Origin: an uncultured Clostridia bacterium
Lineage (GTDB): Bacteria > Bacillota > Clostridia > Oscillospirales > Oscillospiraceae
Assembly: GCA_946550725.1 (NCBI GenBank)
Contig: CAMNQX010000014.1
Location: forward strand, 1 to 53,840
DNA: 53,840 nt
Reading direction: 5' to 3'
A program made the translations under genes and the position numbers. The notes under the pieces were generated by a model. That model saw only the letters and a list, made by a program, of their open reading frames with translations, had not been told where the DNA came from and ran no database searches. Below are positions 35,501-44,100 of the stretch, piece by piece; position 1 is the stretch's first letter, and each line of letters starts with the position of its first letter.

Positions 35501-38500
35501 CCGGCGGGAGTGACGGTGGGGTGGAGGGTGACGGTGTGGTCATCGGTCTGATTGACGTAGATGGTGTGGGTCTCGCCTGCCTCAAAGGCCAGGGACTCAA
35601 TGGGCAGGTCCTGATTGGCCAGCAGGGGGATGGTGGTGGACAGCTTGGCGTCCGCCCAGTTGCCGTCGGCGTTGGTGGCGCTGGCGGCGATGGTGCTGAT
35701 GGTGAGCTTGCTGGCGCCGCTCAGATCCACAGTAAAGGCGGCAGGGGCGGCGGCGTCCTTGGTGGAGGTCTGCACGGCGGCTTCCGTGCCGTCCAGCATC
35801 ACCCGGAAGGTCAGCGCAGGCACGTCGGCGGAGGACTGCTGGGCGTAGCTGACGCCCACCCGGGCCTCCAGGGTGTCAAAGCCCCAGTCCGTGAGGTCAT
35901 ATTCCACCACCGTGTTGGCCCGTGTGCCCAGGCCCTTGGAGAAGGAGAGCTTCGCGCCCTCCGCGCCGATGAGGGCCATGTCGTTGTAGCTCCAGGCTCG
36001 GTCCCGGATGGGGGTATTGCCTACGACAGTGGACCAGCCCAGGTCGGAGAGGTAGGCGGACTCCCGCACCTCCACGTGGATGGTGTACGTCTTTGTCGTG
36101 CCGCCGCCGGGTGCGGTGACGGTGACGCGGACGGTATTATAGAGCTTGCCATCCTCCATCAGGGTGTCATCCTTGAAGAAGCGGCAGGCCGCGCCGTCGA
36201 TGGAGCCGGTGGCGGTCCCCTCGTCGGCCACTGCCGCATAGGAGAGGGCCGCGCCGGGCTGGGCGGCGATGGCGGTCAGGGCGGCGGACTTGTTGCCGTA
36301 GGCCACAGCGTGATACTCAGTCACGTCGGGATCAAAGGCGGGATACAGCTTCAACGAACCCAGGGACAACTGCCGCAGCTGGGCGTTGGCCTCGTTGGGC
36401 TTCATGATGGCGAGGTCGTAGACGTTGGTGGTCACAGTGTCCTCCGCCACTACCCGCAGCTTCACCAGCGTCACGTCCCCGGTGAGGGAAATGGGCTGAT
36501 CCTTATCCACGGGCAGGCCGTTGACCACGACATTGAACTTGGCTTTATCGCTGTACGCGGCGGAAAGGGTGGCGGTGGACGCGCCCGCGGCCACCGTGAC
36601 CGCGCCCAGATCAGCGCCGTTCACCGCCACGGACGTGCCGTTGACGGAGAGGGAGGTGAGCTGGGCAGCGTCCGAGCGGTGCGCCGCCTCGCCCACGGCA
36701 TAGACCCGGATGCGCTTGGCGGTGACATACTTGTTCGCGCCGTCAATTTCACTGGTCGCCACCAGGCGGATATGAGTCGCTGTGACGGGTTGATCCAGCG
36801 TAATGGTTTGCTGGCTGTCCGTTGCCGTCATTGTTCCGGTCTGGACTGTCCGGAAGTCGCTGTCCTCGGGAGTGGCTGTGGGGTCGTTCAGATCGGCGTA
36901 CTGCAGCTCATAATTTTTGATGCGGCAAGCGCCGTTGCCCCGGGGCTGGTAGCTGATGGCGGCAATCTCCCGGGCCTCGTCAAAGCCGGTCTGGATCCAA
37001 ACGTGGTTGGTGGCGGAGGGACGGCCATCCACGTTTTCCGCGGTCACGGTGCCGTAATTGCCGTGCCACCAGTGGTTGCTGTCGTCAAAGGCCCACGCGG
37101 CGAGACCATCGCTGCCGGAAGCGGGATTTTGCTCCGAGTTGGCCTTGGCGTTCTTAGCCAAGACGGCGGCGGGGATCTCCTCAGTGGGCACCTCCGTCTC
37201 CAGCCGCGTCTTGTACAAAGCGTCGATGTCGCTGAGCTTGAATTTGGCCCGGCGGATCCAGCAGCGATCCCGCCGGACATCATAGCCTTGCGTTTGGGAG
37301 AACTCCTTGTCCCAGTGGCCGTAGGTGTCCAGCACAAAGGTGCCGTCGGGGTAGACCGCCATGCCGGAGTATCCGGTGTCGCCGGAATACGTGTTGTTGG
37401 CCCAATCCTCGTCCAGCAGGATACGGTACTGGCCCTCGTTGCGCTCCATCAGATCCTCGTAGGTGCCCACCCAGGCGATCCAGTCGCCGGCCAGCCAGTC
37501 GCTGCCGCCTTCAAAGACGCCGTTGCCGTTGGTGTCCCAGATGATCTCCCGGAAGGTGATGACCAGACGGCCGCTGATGGGGTCGTAGAGGGCCTTGTGC
37601 CGCTCGCCCGCCAGCGCGCCCTGGATCTCCATGGGCTTGGTCCAGGTCTCCCCCTCGTCGTCCGACCAGAACATCGTGGAGGCGTGAACGTTGTTATGGT
37701 AATCCGAACGGGCCAAGGCCATGATGCGGCTGCCGTCCGGGGAGCGGAACATTCCCACCTCGCAGATGTGGTACTTCTCCTCCTGTGCCCGGTAATTTGC
37801 GAGATATTTCTCCGGCTCGGACCACTGCATATTGCCCTGTTCGTCAAAGGTGAGGTAGGTCTTGAAGTTCTCAAAGCCGTAGTTGTGGAAGACGCCCATC
37901 CACTTGTCGATGAACTCGCCGGTGGACGGGTCTTTGAGCTGCACCAGGCTGGCCATGGCCACGATGGTGTAGCCCACGTCCTCGCAGTAACGGGAGCTTT
38001 CGCTCCAGTGGATGCCGTCGTCGCTGATGGACGCATCCCAGCCGCCCTTGCCGGAGCCGGCGTTGGTATCCCAGTTGGGCCGGGCGGTGATCATCACATA
38101 GCGGGTAGAGCCGTCGGTGAAGTTCAGACGGTACATGGTGGGGGTCTCCAGAGAAGCGGCCCAGCTGGAGGGCGTCTCGATCTCCTCCCAGTTCTCCCCC
38201 CGGTTGTCGCTCTTCATCATCTTCAGCGGGCCGTGGCCGTGGCCCTGGGGGAACACGGTGACCAACGTGCCGTCGGTGAGGGTGATGGTATCGGGCTGGC
38301 CGTAATACTGCTTGGAGGTGTCCAGAATAGGCCCATACACATCGCCCTGATACTGCTCGGGAAGGGTGATCAGAGGCACGTTCTGGGGCCGAATGTTCAG
38401 CTTCTTGGTGTCGCCGGTGGCCAGACGCTCCACATACTCCGCCGTGAGGTCAGAAATGCCCTGGCGAAGGGTCTTCATATCCGCTGCCAGGGCGGTCTTG

Positions 38501-40785
38501 CCCGCGTCGGTAAGGTAGTAGCCCGAAGAGTCGTAGGTGGGTCTCACCGTGGCAGCTAGCGTGTCCACAGCGCTCTCCATAGCGGGGCAGTTGGCCCGAA
38601 TGGTCATGAGCTTGTTCACATCCCGCACGCCCTGGGCCATCTTCTCCAGACGCAGGCTGGAGTGGGCGACCGGGTTCACAGCGTCCTTTTCGTCGGGGAA
38701 GATGAGGAAGCAGTCCCCGGCCTCAAACTTGGCGTGGCTGGTGTCCCGCAGGGGATCAACCACCCAGGAATCGTAGGCCCAGCGCAGGAAGCCCGCGCCG
38801 CCCACGGAGTAGGAATAGAGCATGGTCCAGTAGCTTTCGCCCGGGGCGCTCAAAGAGAAGTTGCCGGGGATGTGGCCGGTGCAGGAGTAGACGGTGGTGC
38901 GCAGGCCGGCGGCCTCCCGCTCTGCCAGCAGGTCGGCAAACGCGGTGGGACTGCCCTTCACGGCGATGGAACCTACGTTCAGGTCATCCATCCGCATGGC
39001 CAGGTCGTGCTTGGTGGTAAAGTGATCCATGGCCCCCGCCTTTTTGAAGGGCTTGCCATCGGTATCCACCACGCTCTCGATCAGCGTCAGCGCCGCATCG
39101 TCGATCCCGCGCTCATCAATGCCGATGTAGGTTCGATCCTTCCAACCCTTGGCCTTCATATGGGCCATCAGGTCGGTGAGGAAAGCAGTCCATCCCTCGT
39201 TCCAGGCGGCGGTGCTGTCCTTGGATATGACCTGCTTTGTCCCGTTGGCGTCCAGATAGCGGATCTCATTGGTCCAGGGCGCTGTGCTGTAGCACACGAT
39301 CTTGTCGCCGATGCCGATCACGTCAATGTTGAAGGTGATCCACTTGTCGAAGTCGGTGTAGTCAAAGACCCACGCGCCCTCGGCGTTCTTGCTCCACGCC
39401 ACCATGCTGGGGATGTGGACCTCGTTTTGGCTGTAGGTCTGCCGCGCCCATGCGTCCTCGGCGATGGTGGTGGTGATGGCGTGGCCGCCGATGGACTTGT
39501 ACTTCTCCATAATGGGCTTGAGAATTGCAAAGTGTTCCTCGGAGAAGGGAGTAACATTATAATACTCCGCCGAGGCATAGGGATTCTGCCACAGCTCGAT
39601 GTCGAAGCCGTCCTTGAATTCCGTGGCGTCGGGGAGGACGGGGGACGCCACGTTCAGCGTGTAAGTAAAGGTGAGCTTTTGCGCGTCGGTCAAGCCGTTC
39701 GCCGTCACGGTGATCTGGCCCCGGTATGTGCCGGGCGCGGCGTCCTTGGGCACGTTCACCGACACCCAAAGGCCCTGCACCTTCCCGGCGTCCATGTTCA
39801 CCGGAGCGTCTCCCATCAGAACCTCGGCGGCGTCCTTGCGGCTGCCCTCCGGTACGGCCACGCCGTGGGAGTCACCCCAGCCAGGCATCCCGGTATACGC
39901 CTGCACTACCTTAATAAAGGAAAGGTCTACATTCTCCGCCGGGATAGTGTGGTCCGCGCCGTCGGAGAACGCCCCGGCGGAGGCGGTAACGTTCGTCAAA
40001 GCAGTTTGCCCCGCCGCCAGGAAGATCTGGGACACGGCGGTATCGTTGCGCCAGGCGTTCAGGGTCGCGGCCTTGGCGTTGGCGGCCAGAGCGGCGCTGA
40101 AATTCGCCTGAACGTACTGGAGGTCGTCGTCCACAATGGCGCCGTACAGCGGTTCGGTCAGGTCGCTGAGATCAGGGGGCGCGTCAGGGTCCAACACAGC
40201 CGCGGCGATGGTGAACATCCCATCCCCCTCGGCCTTCACCACAGCAAATTTGGTGGGAGTGGCGGTAAACGAAATTTGATCGTAAGTACCTATCGTACAA
40301 GAGCTTATGTCCAAATACTTATTGTTAGACAAGCTCTTGATCGTGCACCAGCCGTCGCTGTCTAGGTTCATCTGGAACATATGGTTGGCCTTATGGCTCT
40401 GGCAACCACTGGGAAGCGTATACGGGTCTCCCGGCGTAGCGCTTTCACCGCAAGAGTCCGTTGCGCCGGCCTGCGCGTACATCTTTCTGTATTTATCACT
40501 TGACCCAACGGGAGCCGTGTCGCCGATCAGGTAAATACCGCCATCTTCAATGGTGGTGGCCACGCTGCCCGAAACGGCTGAGCTGTCAGCCAGCTTATAG
40601 AGCTTGAGCGCATGGGCTTCCGTACCCACGCCCCACTTGCCATGGTTGCTGACATAGGCCCACATATTGCCCGCGGGTAGCGTGACTGTCCGCTCCGCCG
40701 CCAGCGCCCCTGCGGGCAGCAGCAGCAACGTCATGCAAAATACCAGCAGCCAGGATAAGAGTTTGCGCACCGTTCTTTGTTTCAT
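32584..40785 (-). CDS. Giant SLH-anchored GH123-like / sialidase-propeller / CBM protein (2733 residues)
   Basis: Layout: signal peptide (LLPAGALAA); lectin-like N-terminal region (~25-160); GH123/DUF4091-type sandwich (VPKDAAPGTYRGQITVTANG) and barrel (~400-700) with the adjacent acid pair Asp557-Glu558 in YIGIDERG and the family tail GGAGFLRWAYDSW; six-bladed sialidase-like propeller (~800-1195; Asp-box SDDEGETW) lacking a FRIP motif; F5/8-type CBM32-like module (~1213-1360); cadherin-like beta domains; NPCBM-like module (~1577-1715); Ig/Big_2 domains; three SLH domains (~2548-2733). GH123 enzymes are beta-N-acetylgalactosaminidases acting on glycosphingolipid-type ends. ATG 40785 starts a normal signal peptide; upstream in-frame ATG lacks one. 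Single-gene unit. Confidence 0.88.
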   Translation of the reverse strand: MKQRTVRKLLSWLLVFCMTLLLLPAGALAAERTVTLPAGNMWAYVSNHGKWGVGTEAHALKLYKLADSSAVSGSVATTIEDGGIYLIGDTAPVGSSDKYRKMYAQAGATDSCGESATPGDPYTLPSGCQSHKANHMFQMNLDSDGWCTIKSLSNNKYLDISSCTIGTYDQISFTATPTKFAVVKAEGDGMFTIAAAVLDPDAPPDLSDLTEPLYGAIVDDDLQYVQANFSAALAANAKAATLNAWRNDTAVSQIFLAAGQTALTNVTASAGAFSDGADHTIPAENVDLSFIKVVQAYTGMPGWGDSHGVAVPEGSRKDAAEVLMGDAPVNMDAGKVQGLWVSVNVPKDAAPGTYRGQITVTANGLTDAQKLTFTYTLNVASPVLPDATEFKDGFDIELWQNPYASAEYYNVTPFSEEHFAILKPIMEKYKSIGGHAITTTIAEDAWARQTYSQNEVHIPSMVAWSKNAEGAWVFDYTDFDKWITFNIDVIGIGDKIVCYSTAPWTNEIRYLDANGTKQVISKDSTAAWNEGWTAFLTDLMAHMKAKGWKDRTYIGIDERGIDDAALTLIESVVDTDGKPFKKAGAMDHFTTKHDLAMRMDDLNVGSIAVKGSPTAFADLLAEREAAGLRTTVYSCTGHIPGNFSLSAPGESYWTMLYSYSVGGAGFLRWAYDSWVVDPLRDTSHAKFEAGDCFLIFPDEKDAVNPVAHSSLRLEKMAQGVRDVNKLMTIRANCPAMESAVDTLAATVRPTYDSSGYYLTDAGKTALAADMKTLRQGISDLTAEYVERLATGDTKKLNIRPQNVPLITLPEQYQGDVYGPILDTSKQYYGQPDTITLTDGTLVTVFPQGHGHGPLKMMKSDNRGENWEEIETPSSWAASLETPTMYRLNFTDGSTRYVMITARPNWDTNAGSGKGGWDASISDDGIHWSESSRYCEDVGYTIVAMASLVQLKDPSTGEFIDKWMGVFHNYGFENFKTYLTFDEQGNMQWSEPEKYLANYRAQEEKYHICEVGMFRSPDGSRIMALARSDYHNNVHASTMFWSDDEGETWTKPMEIQGALAGERHKALYDPISGRLVITFREIIWDTNGNGVFEGGSDWLAGDWIAWVGTYEDLMERNEGQYRILLDEDWANNTYSGDTGYSGMAVYPDGTFVLDTYGHWDKEFSQTQGYDVRRDRCWIRRAKFKLSDIDALYKTRLETEVPTEEIPAAVLAKNAKANSEQNPASGSDGLAAWAFDDSNHWWHGNYGTVTAENVDGRPSATNHVWIQTGFDEAREIAAISYQPRGNGACRIKNYELQYADLNDPTATPEDSDFRTVQTGTMTATDSQQTITLDQPVTATHIRLVATSEIDGANKYVTAKRIRVYAVGEAAHRSDAAQLTSLSVNGTSVAVNGADLGAVTVAAGASTATLSAAYSDKAKFNVVVNGLPVDKDQPISLTGDVTLVKLRVVAEDTVTTNVYDLAIMKPNEANAQLRQLSLGSLKLYPAFDPDVTEYHAVAYGNKSAALTAIAAQPGAALSYAAVADEGTATGSIDGAACRFFKDDTLMEDGKLYNTVRVTVTAPGGGTTKTYTIHVEVRESAYLSDLGWSTVVGNTPIRDRAWSYNDMALIGAEGAKLSFSKGLGTRANTVVEYDLTDWGFDTLEARVGVSYAQQSSADVPALTFRVMLDGTEAAVQTSTKDAAAPAAFTVDLSGASKLTISTIAASATNADGNWADAKLSTTIPLLANQDLPIESLAFEAGETHTIYVNQTDDHTVTLHPTVTPAGSPEPLQWRSGNTDIATVVGGVVTAVAPGETTITVSNADGTITADCTVIVKRTIEGQVAIDAMNADQDRTVRLGSTLTANVNNIAQIFKDEGLTYAWYVSDTADGTKTLIDGETGNTFTIPSDTAAYVGKFITVTVTPNGAYLDGSSSATTVAVRRLAGQPLKAVPTYTNVSTEGETDGEITGLFKGRAYEYKQVENGTVDPGEEGWTSFSDTTDDETGSDGTFGTAKITGLGVGTYVVRRAADDLHEAGPHRTVTIAVQGETLYDVHNPQTFTGGIVTLGRTQIPGGDSVRVTVTPSVGYELVPGSLTATPEDGEAIVADETATPGLYTFTMPNAAVTISAQFRLKTYTIDHTALAHVTCDQSEHDHQFTHGTVAVITFTPDTGYDIPTRITMTDGDTGAAFTDFTYLPDETDPASRVVTFTHGVTGNITITGQATLKQYTAVYRLTNGLTAPNAPQSATHTTQFTATLAAARGYALPDVIAVTVGGTAYDGFTYDPETGAVTIPAADVTGNIVITAAGEAQALSLQTVTLVGPARVGRILTVNTVPVNARVTYQWYYVEDGVETAIADATGARYNITAEDEGKSICVKVTAVEGSGYAGELTSAPTATILPVAEPFVFVESVAVTPQNASLTVGKTLSLSATAAPSTATSPILFWSSNNEAVATVDQTGRVTAVAEGTATITVSSTDRINAVSALCRLTVTQAVSPSRPSGGSSTPSTITTVETRADGAKVTTVIQPDGTVTETVAQSDGSKSETVTTKDGDVTITVTDKDGEELAKVELPATIPTPETRFDDVPEGHWADKAIHNAAALELVKGVGDNKFDMVAPMSRGSLATVLHRLSQGKTDYETTFQDVAQGKFYTEGVAWAAKVKVVTGYTEDIFAPEDVITREQLAVMLARYAKLIGMDTSADPKALEAFADGENTGSWAVNGVAWCVNKGILQGKGGNILDPTTNVTRAEVAVMLDRFIALIK
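32595..33160 (-). repeat. SLH-coding DNA repeat, copy A
   Basis: The segment coding the three SLH domains is near-identical in long blocks to 41141-41680, including an identical stretch of more than 80 bases at 32663-32753 versus 41209-41283. Similarity continues less tightly through the preceding Ig/NPCBM-coding DNA, for about 3.4 kb overall. Confidence 0.8.
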
Positions 40786-40877
40786 AACAGACCATCCCTT
40801 CCATGCCCTGCCGCACGTTCCGTTTTGACCGCGCGGCGATCTCCCGCTTTGCGAGGTTGATGATTTAGACAAAGTTT

Positions 40878-40906
40878 ATTATAACAGCCTTTGCCTTTTC
40901 GGTCAA
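40878..40906 (-). promoter_or_regulatory. Strong promoter of the GH123-like gene
   Basis: On the minus strand, TTGACC (40906-40901), a 17-base spacer and a perfect TATAAT (40883-40878). An A-rich stretch at about 40917-40938 sits just upstream and resembles an UP element. Leader about 85 bases. Confidence 0.85.
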
Positions 40907-40968
40907 TCTAAACAAGGATTTTCTTTTGCTTTTTTTGTGAGCGCCGATGACCCATCGACCCACATAGG

Positions 40969-41004
40969 AAAAGGCCCGCAGTCGCAAGACTGCGGGCCTT
41001 TTTG
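40969..41004 (-). terminator. Intrinsic terminator of the GH110-like gene
   Basis: AGGCCCGCAGTC-GCAA-GACTGCGGGCCT with flanking A and T runs forms a strong bidirectional-type terminator. It separates the GH110 transcript from the GH123 promoter and shares its stem with 32541-32568. Confidence 0.85.
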
Positions 41005-41041
41005 TGTCTGGATGTCCTTACAGGAATCAAACCGGAGGGCA

Positions 41042-41124
41042 CCCGCGAGAGCGGGGACGCGCCAGCAGGCGCGTAAATTTCGCGCATCAGCGCGGAATTT
41101 GCGGAGGGGCGGGTTCGCCGCCCC
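41042..41124 (-). other. Four consecutive hairpins in the 3' region of the GH110-like gene
   Basis: Between the stop codon and the terminator lie four perfect or near-perfect hairpins in 83 bases: 41042-41055 (CCCGC-GAGA-GCGGG), 41057-41074 (7-bp stem, AGCA loop), 41075-41100 (11-bp stem with one wobble, ATCA loop) and 41106-41124 (GGGGCGG with CCGCCCC). No coding frame fits. It could be a structured 3' UTR, a small RNA or a mobile palindromic repeat. Confidence 0.65.
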
Positions 41125-41129
41125 GAGCA

Positions 41130-44100
41130 TCATGAAATCAGGGCGATGAACCGGTCCAGCATCACGGCCACTTCCGCGCGGGTGACGTTGGTGGTGGGAT
41201 CGAGGACGTTGCCGCCCTTGCCCTGGAGGATGCCCTTGTTTACGCACCAGGCCACGCCGTTCACGGCCCAGCTGCCGGTGTTCTCACCGTCGGCGAACTG
41301 GTCAAGAGACTTCGCGTCCGCTTTGGTGTCCATACCGATGAGCTTGGCGTACCGCGCCAGCATCACCGCCAGCTGCTCCCGGGTGATCACGTCTTCGGGG
41401 GCAAAGATGTCGGCGGTGTAGCCGGTAACAACACCGGCCTTCGCGGCCCAGGCCACGCCTTCGGTGTAGAACTTGCCCTCAGCCACGTCCTGGAAGGTGG
41501 TTTCGTAGTCCGTCTTGCCCTGGGACAGGCGGTGGAGCACCGTTGCCAGAGAGCCGCGGCTCATGGGGGCGACCATGTCGAACTTGTTGTTTCCAACGCC
41601 CTTCACCAGTTCCAGAGCGGCGGCGTTGTGGATGGCCTTGTCCGCCCAGTGGCCCTCGGGCACGTCGTCAAAGCGGGTCTCGGGGGCGGGAATGGTAGCG
41701 GGCAGCTCCACCTTGGCCAGCTCCTCGCCCTCAGCGTCGGTGACGGTGATGGTCACGGCTCCGTCCTTGGCGGTGACAGTCTCGGACTTGGTTCCGTCGG
41801 CCTGCTCCACGGTCTCGGTAACAGTGCCGTCGGGTTTTGTCACGGTGGTCACCTTGCTGCCGTCCTCTCGGGTCTCGGTCTGGGTGGTGGTACTGCCGTT
41901 GTTACCGCCGGAGGGACGGGAGGGGCTGACAGCCTGGGTCACGGTGACGACGCAGGTGTCATAAGCCGCGTCCAGCCGGTCGGTGGCGGCGGCGGTAATG
42001 GTGACCACGCCCTCGGCCACGCCCTTGACCACGCCGTTTTGATCCACGGTGGCGACGGCTTCGTTATCGGACGACCAGAACAGCGTGCCGCTGGTGGGTT
42101 CCTCCGGCGTGACGACGGCGGTCAGCCGGAGCGTCTTTCCGGCCGCCACACTGGCGGTATCGTCCAGAGTTACCGTTTCCACAAAGACAAAGGGGTCCGC
42201 TTCGGGAAGAATGGCGGCTGTGGGATCGGAGGTCAGCTCCCCGGCATAGCCATCCTTGCCGGTGACCTTGACGCAAATGGACTTCCCCTCGTCTGCCGCG
42301 GTGATATTGTATCTGACATTCACCGCGCCGGGAATGGGGGTCGTCGCCCCATCCTCCGCATAATACCACTGGTAGTCCACCTTGGCGTTGACAGGTACGG
42401 TGTTCACCGTCAGGACGCGGCCCACACGGGCGGGACCGACCAGGGTGACCGTCTGCAGAGCCACATCCTGCGCCACACCGGCGGCGGCGATGGCCACAGG
42501 CCCGGTGACGTGCTGGGCGGCGACGGTGATCTTGCCGCTGGCCTGCTCATATTCGGCCTCTGCTTCCACGTCACCCACTGTTACGGTGACGGTCTCCGGC
42601 AGGGCATAGCCCTGCGCGGCCACCAGCGTAACGGTAAAGATTTCCCCGTGGGTGGCGTTCTGGGGCGCGTTGGGGGCGCGCAGGCCGCTGACCAGCCCGG
42701 AATAGTCCACCGGATAGGTCTTGCGGACGGCCTTGCCGGTGATGGCGATGTTGCAGGTCACGCCGTGGGCAAAGGTGAGCACTCGCTTGGCGGGGTCGGT
42801 TTCATCAGGCAGGTAGGTGTAGTCGGTGAAGGGCCGGTTGGTGTCCGCGTTGGTCACGGTGATGGTGTCGGGCGTCATCTCGTAGCCCTCGTCAGGGGTG
42901 AGGGTGATGGAGAAACGCTCGCCGTGGGTGGCGGTGTGGTTTTCTGCATCGCCCAGGCTGCAGGTAATGTGGGTCAGCTCATGGCCGATGGAGTAGGTCT
43001 TGAGCCGGAACTGGGCGGAGATGGTGACGGCGGCGGCAGGCATGGTGAAGGTGTACTGGTTGTCCGTGCCCTCCTTCGGCTGCGCCACATGCACCAACCC
43101 CGTTTCATCCTCGGTGGCCTTCAGGGAGTCGGGCACCAGCTCATAGCCCTCCTTGGGGGTGACGGTGAGGGTCACGGTATCTCCCTCGGGAATGCTGGTG
43201 CGGCCCACCTGGACGATATTGCCGTCAAAGTCGTTGGGATTGGTCACATGGAAGTTCTGGCTGCCCACCACGTCGATGGTCACCGTGCGGTACGGACCGG
43301 CCTCGTGGAGGTCGTCGGCGGCGCGGCGCACCACATAGGTGCCTGTGGTCAGATCGGAGATCACGGCGGTGCCATACCTGTCCTCCGAGGCTGTTTCGTC
43401 GCCGTCCGTGTCAATGAAGTCCTCCCAGGCGTCCTCGGTGGGGGCCGCCGGCGTTTGTCCAAGCTCCGCCACCTTCTGATACTGGTACGCGCGGCCCTTG
43501 AACAGCCCGGTGATCGCGCCGTCGGCAGCGCCGTCGGCGGAGGCGTTGGCGGCGGTGGGATCGGCCTTCAGGGGCAGGCCGTCCAGCTTGGTCATGGTGA
43601 TGGGGTCGGATTCGGAGGTGCCCTCATAGAGGTCCTTCCCGGTGACGACCACCTTGTACGCCGCGCCCACGTTGTCCGCGACCGCGGCGACGGTATACTC
43701 CTTCTCGACCGCGCCGGGGATCGCGGCAAACGCTGTTTCGCCATCACCCTTGCGCCACCACTGGATGTCCACATGGCCCTTGGCCCCCTGGTCCAGCTGG
43801 TTCAGCGCGCCGGTCAGGGTGGAGCCGATGCGGGGGCCGCCGGAGACGGACACCTTGCCCGCCAGCTCCCATTTCACAGTGACGGTGCAGGTGTCGGAAA
43901 GCGTCTCGCTGGGATTTTTAACGGTGACGGTGGTGGCGCCCACGCTCTGGCCGGTGATGATGGCCTCGTGAAGTTCGCCCTGACCCACCGTGGCGACCTC
44001 GGTCTCCCCGCTGTTCCATATCAGCACCCTTTGGCGGCCGCTCAAGGCCGCGCCGATGGGCTTGACCACGGGGTGAAGGGTGACGGTGTGGTTGGCATGG

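Noticed and set aside
32575-38559. 1994-codon open frame on the plus strand across the GH123-like gene
   Set aside because: Antisense shadow of a gene with signal peptide, catalytic and SLH domains; low-complexity product without ribosome site or family features.
41042-41124. Hairpin series considered as a CRISPR array
   Set aside because: The units differ in sequence and length, with no regular repeat/spacer spacing and no cas genes in the window.
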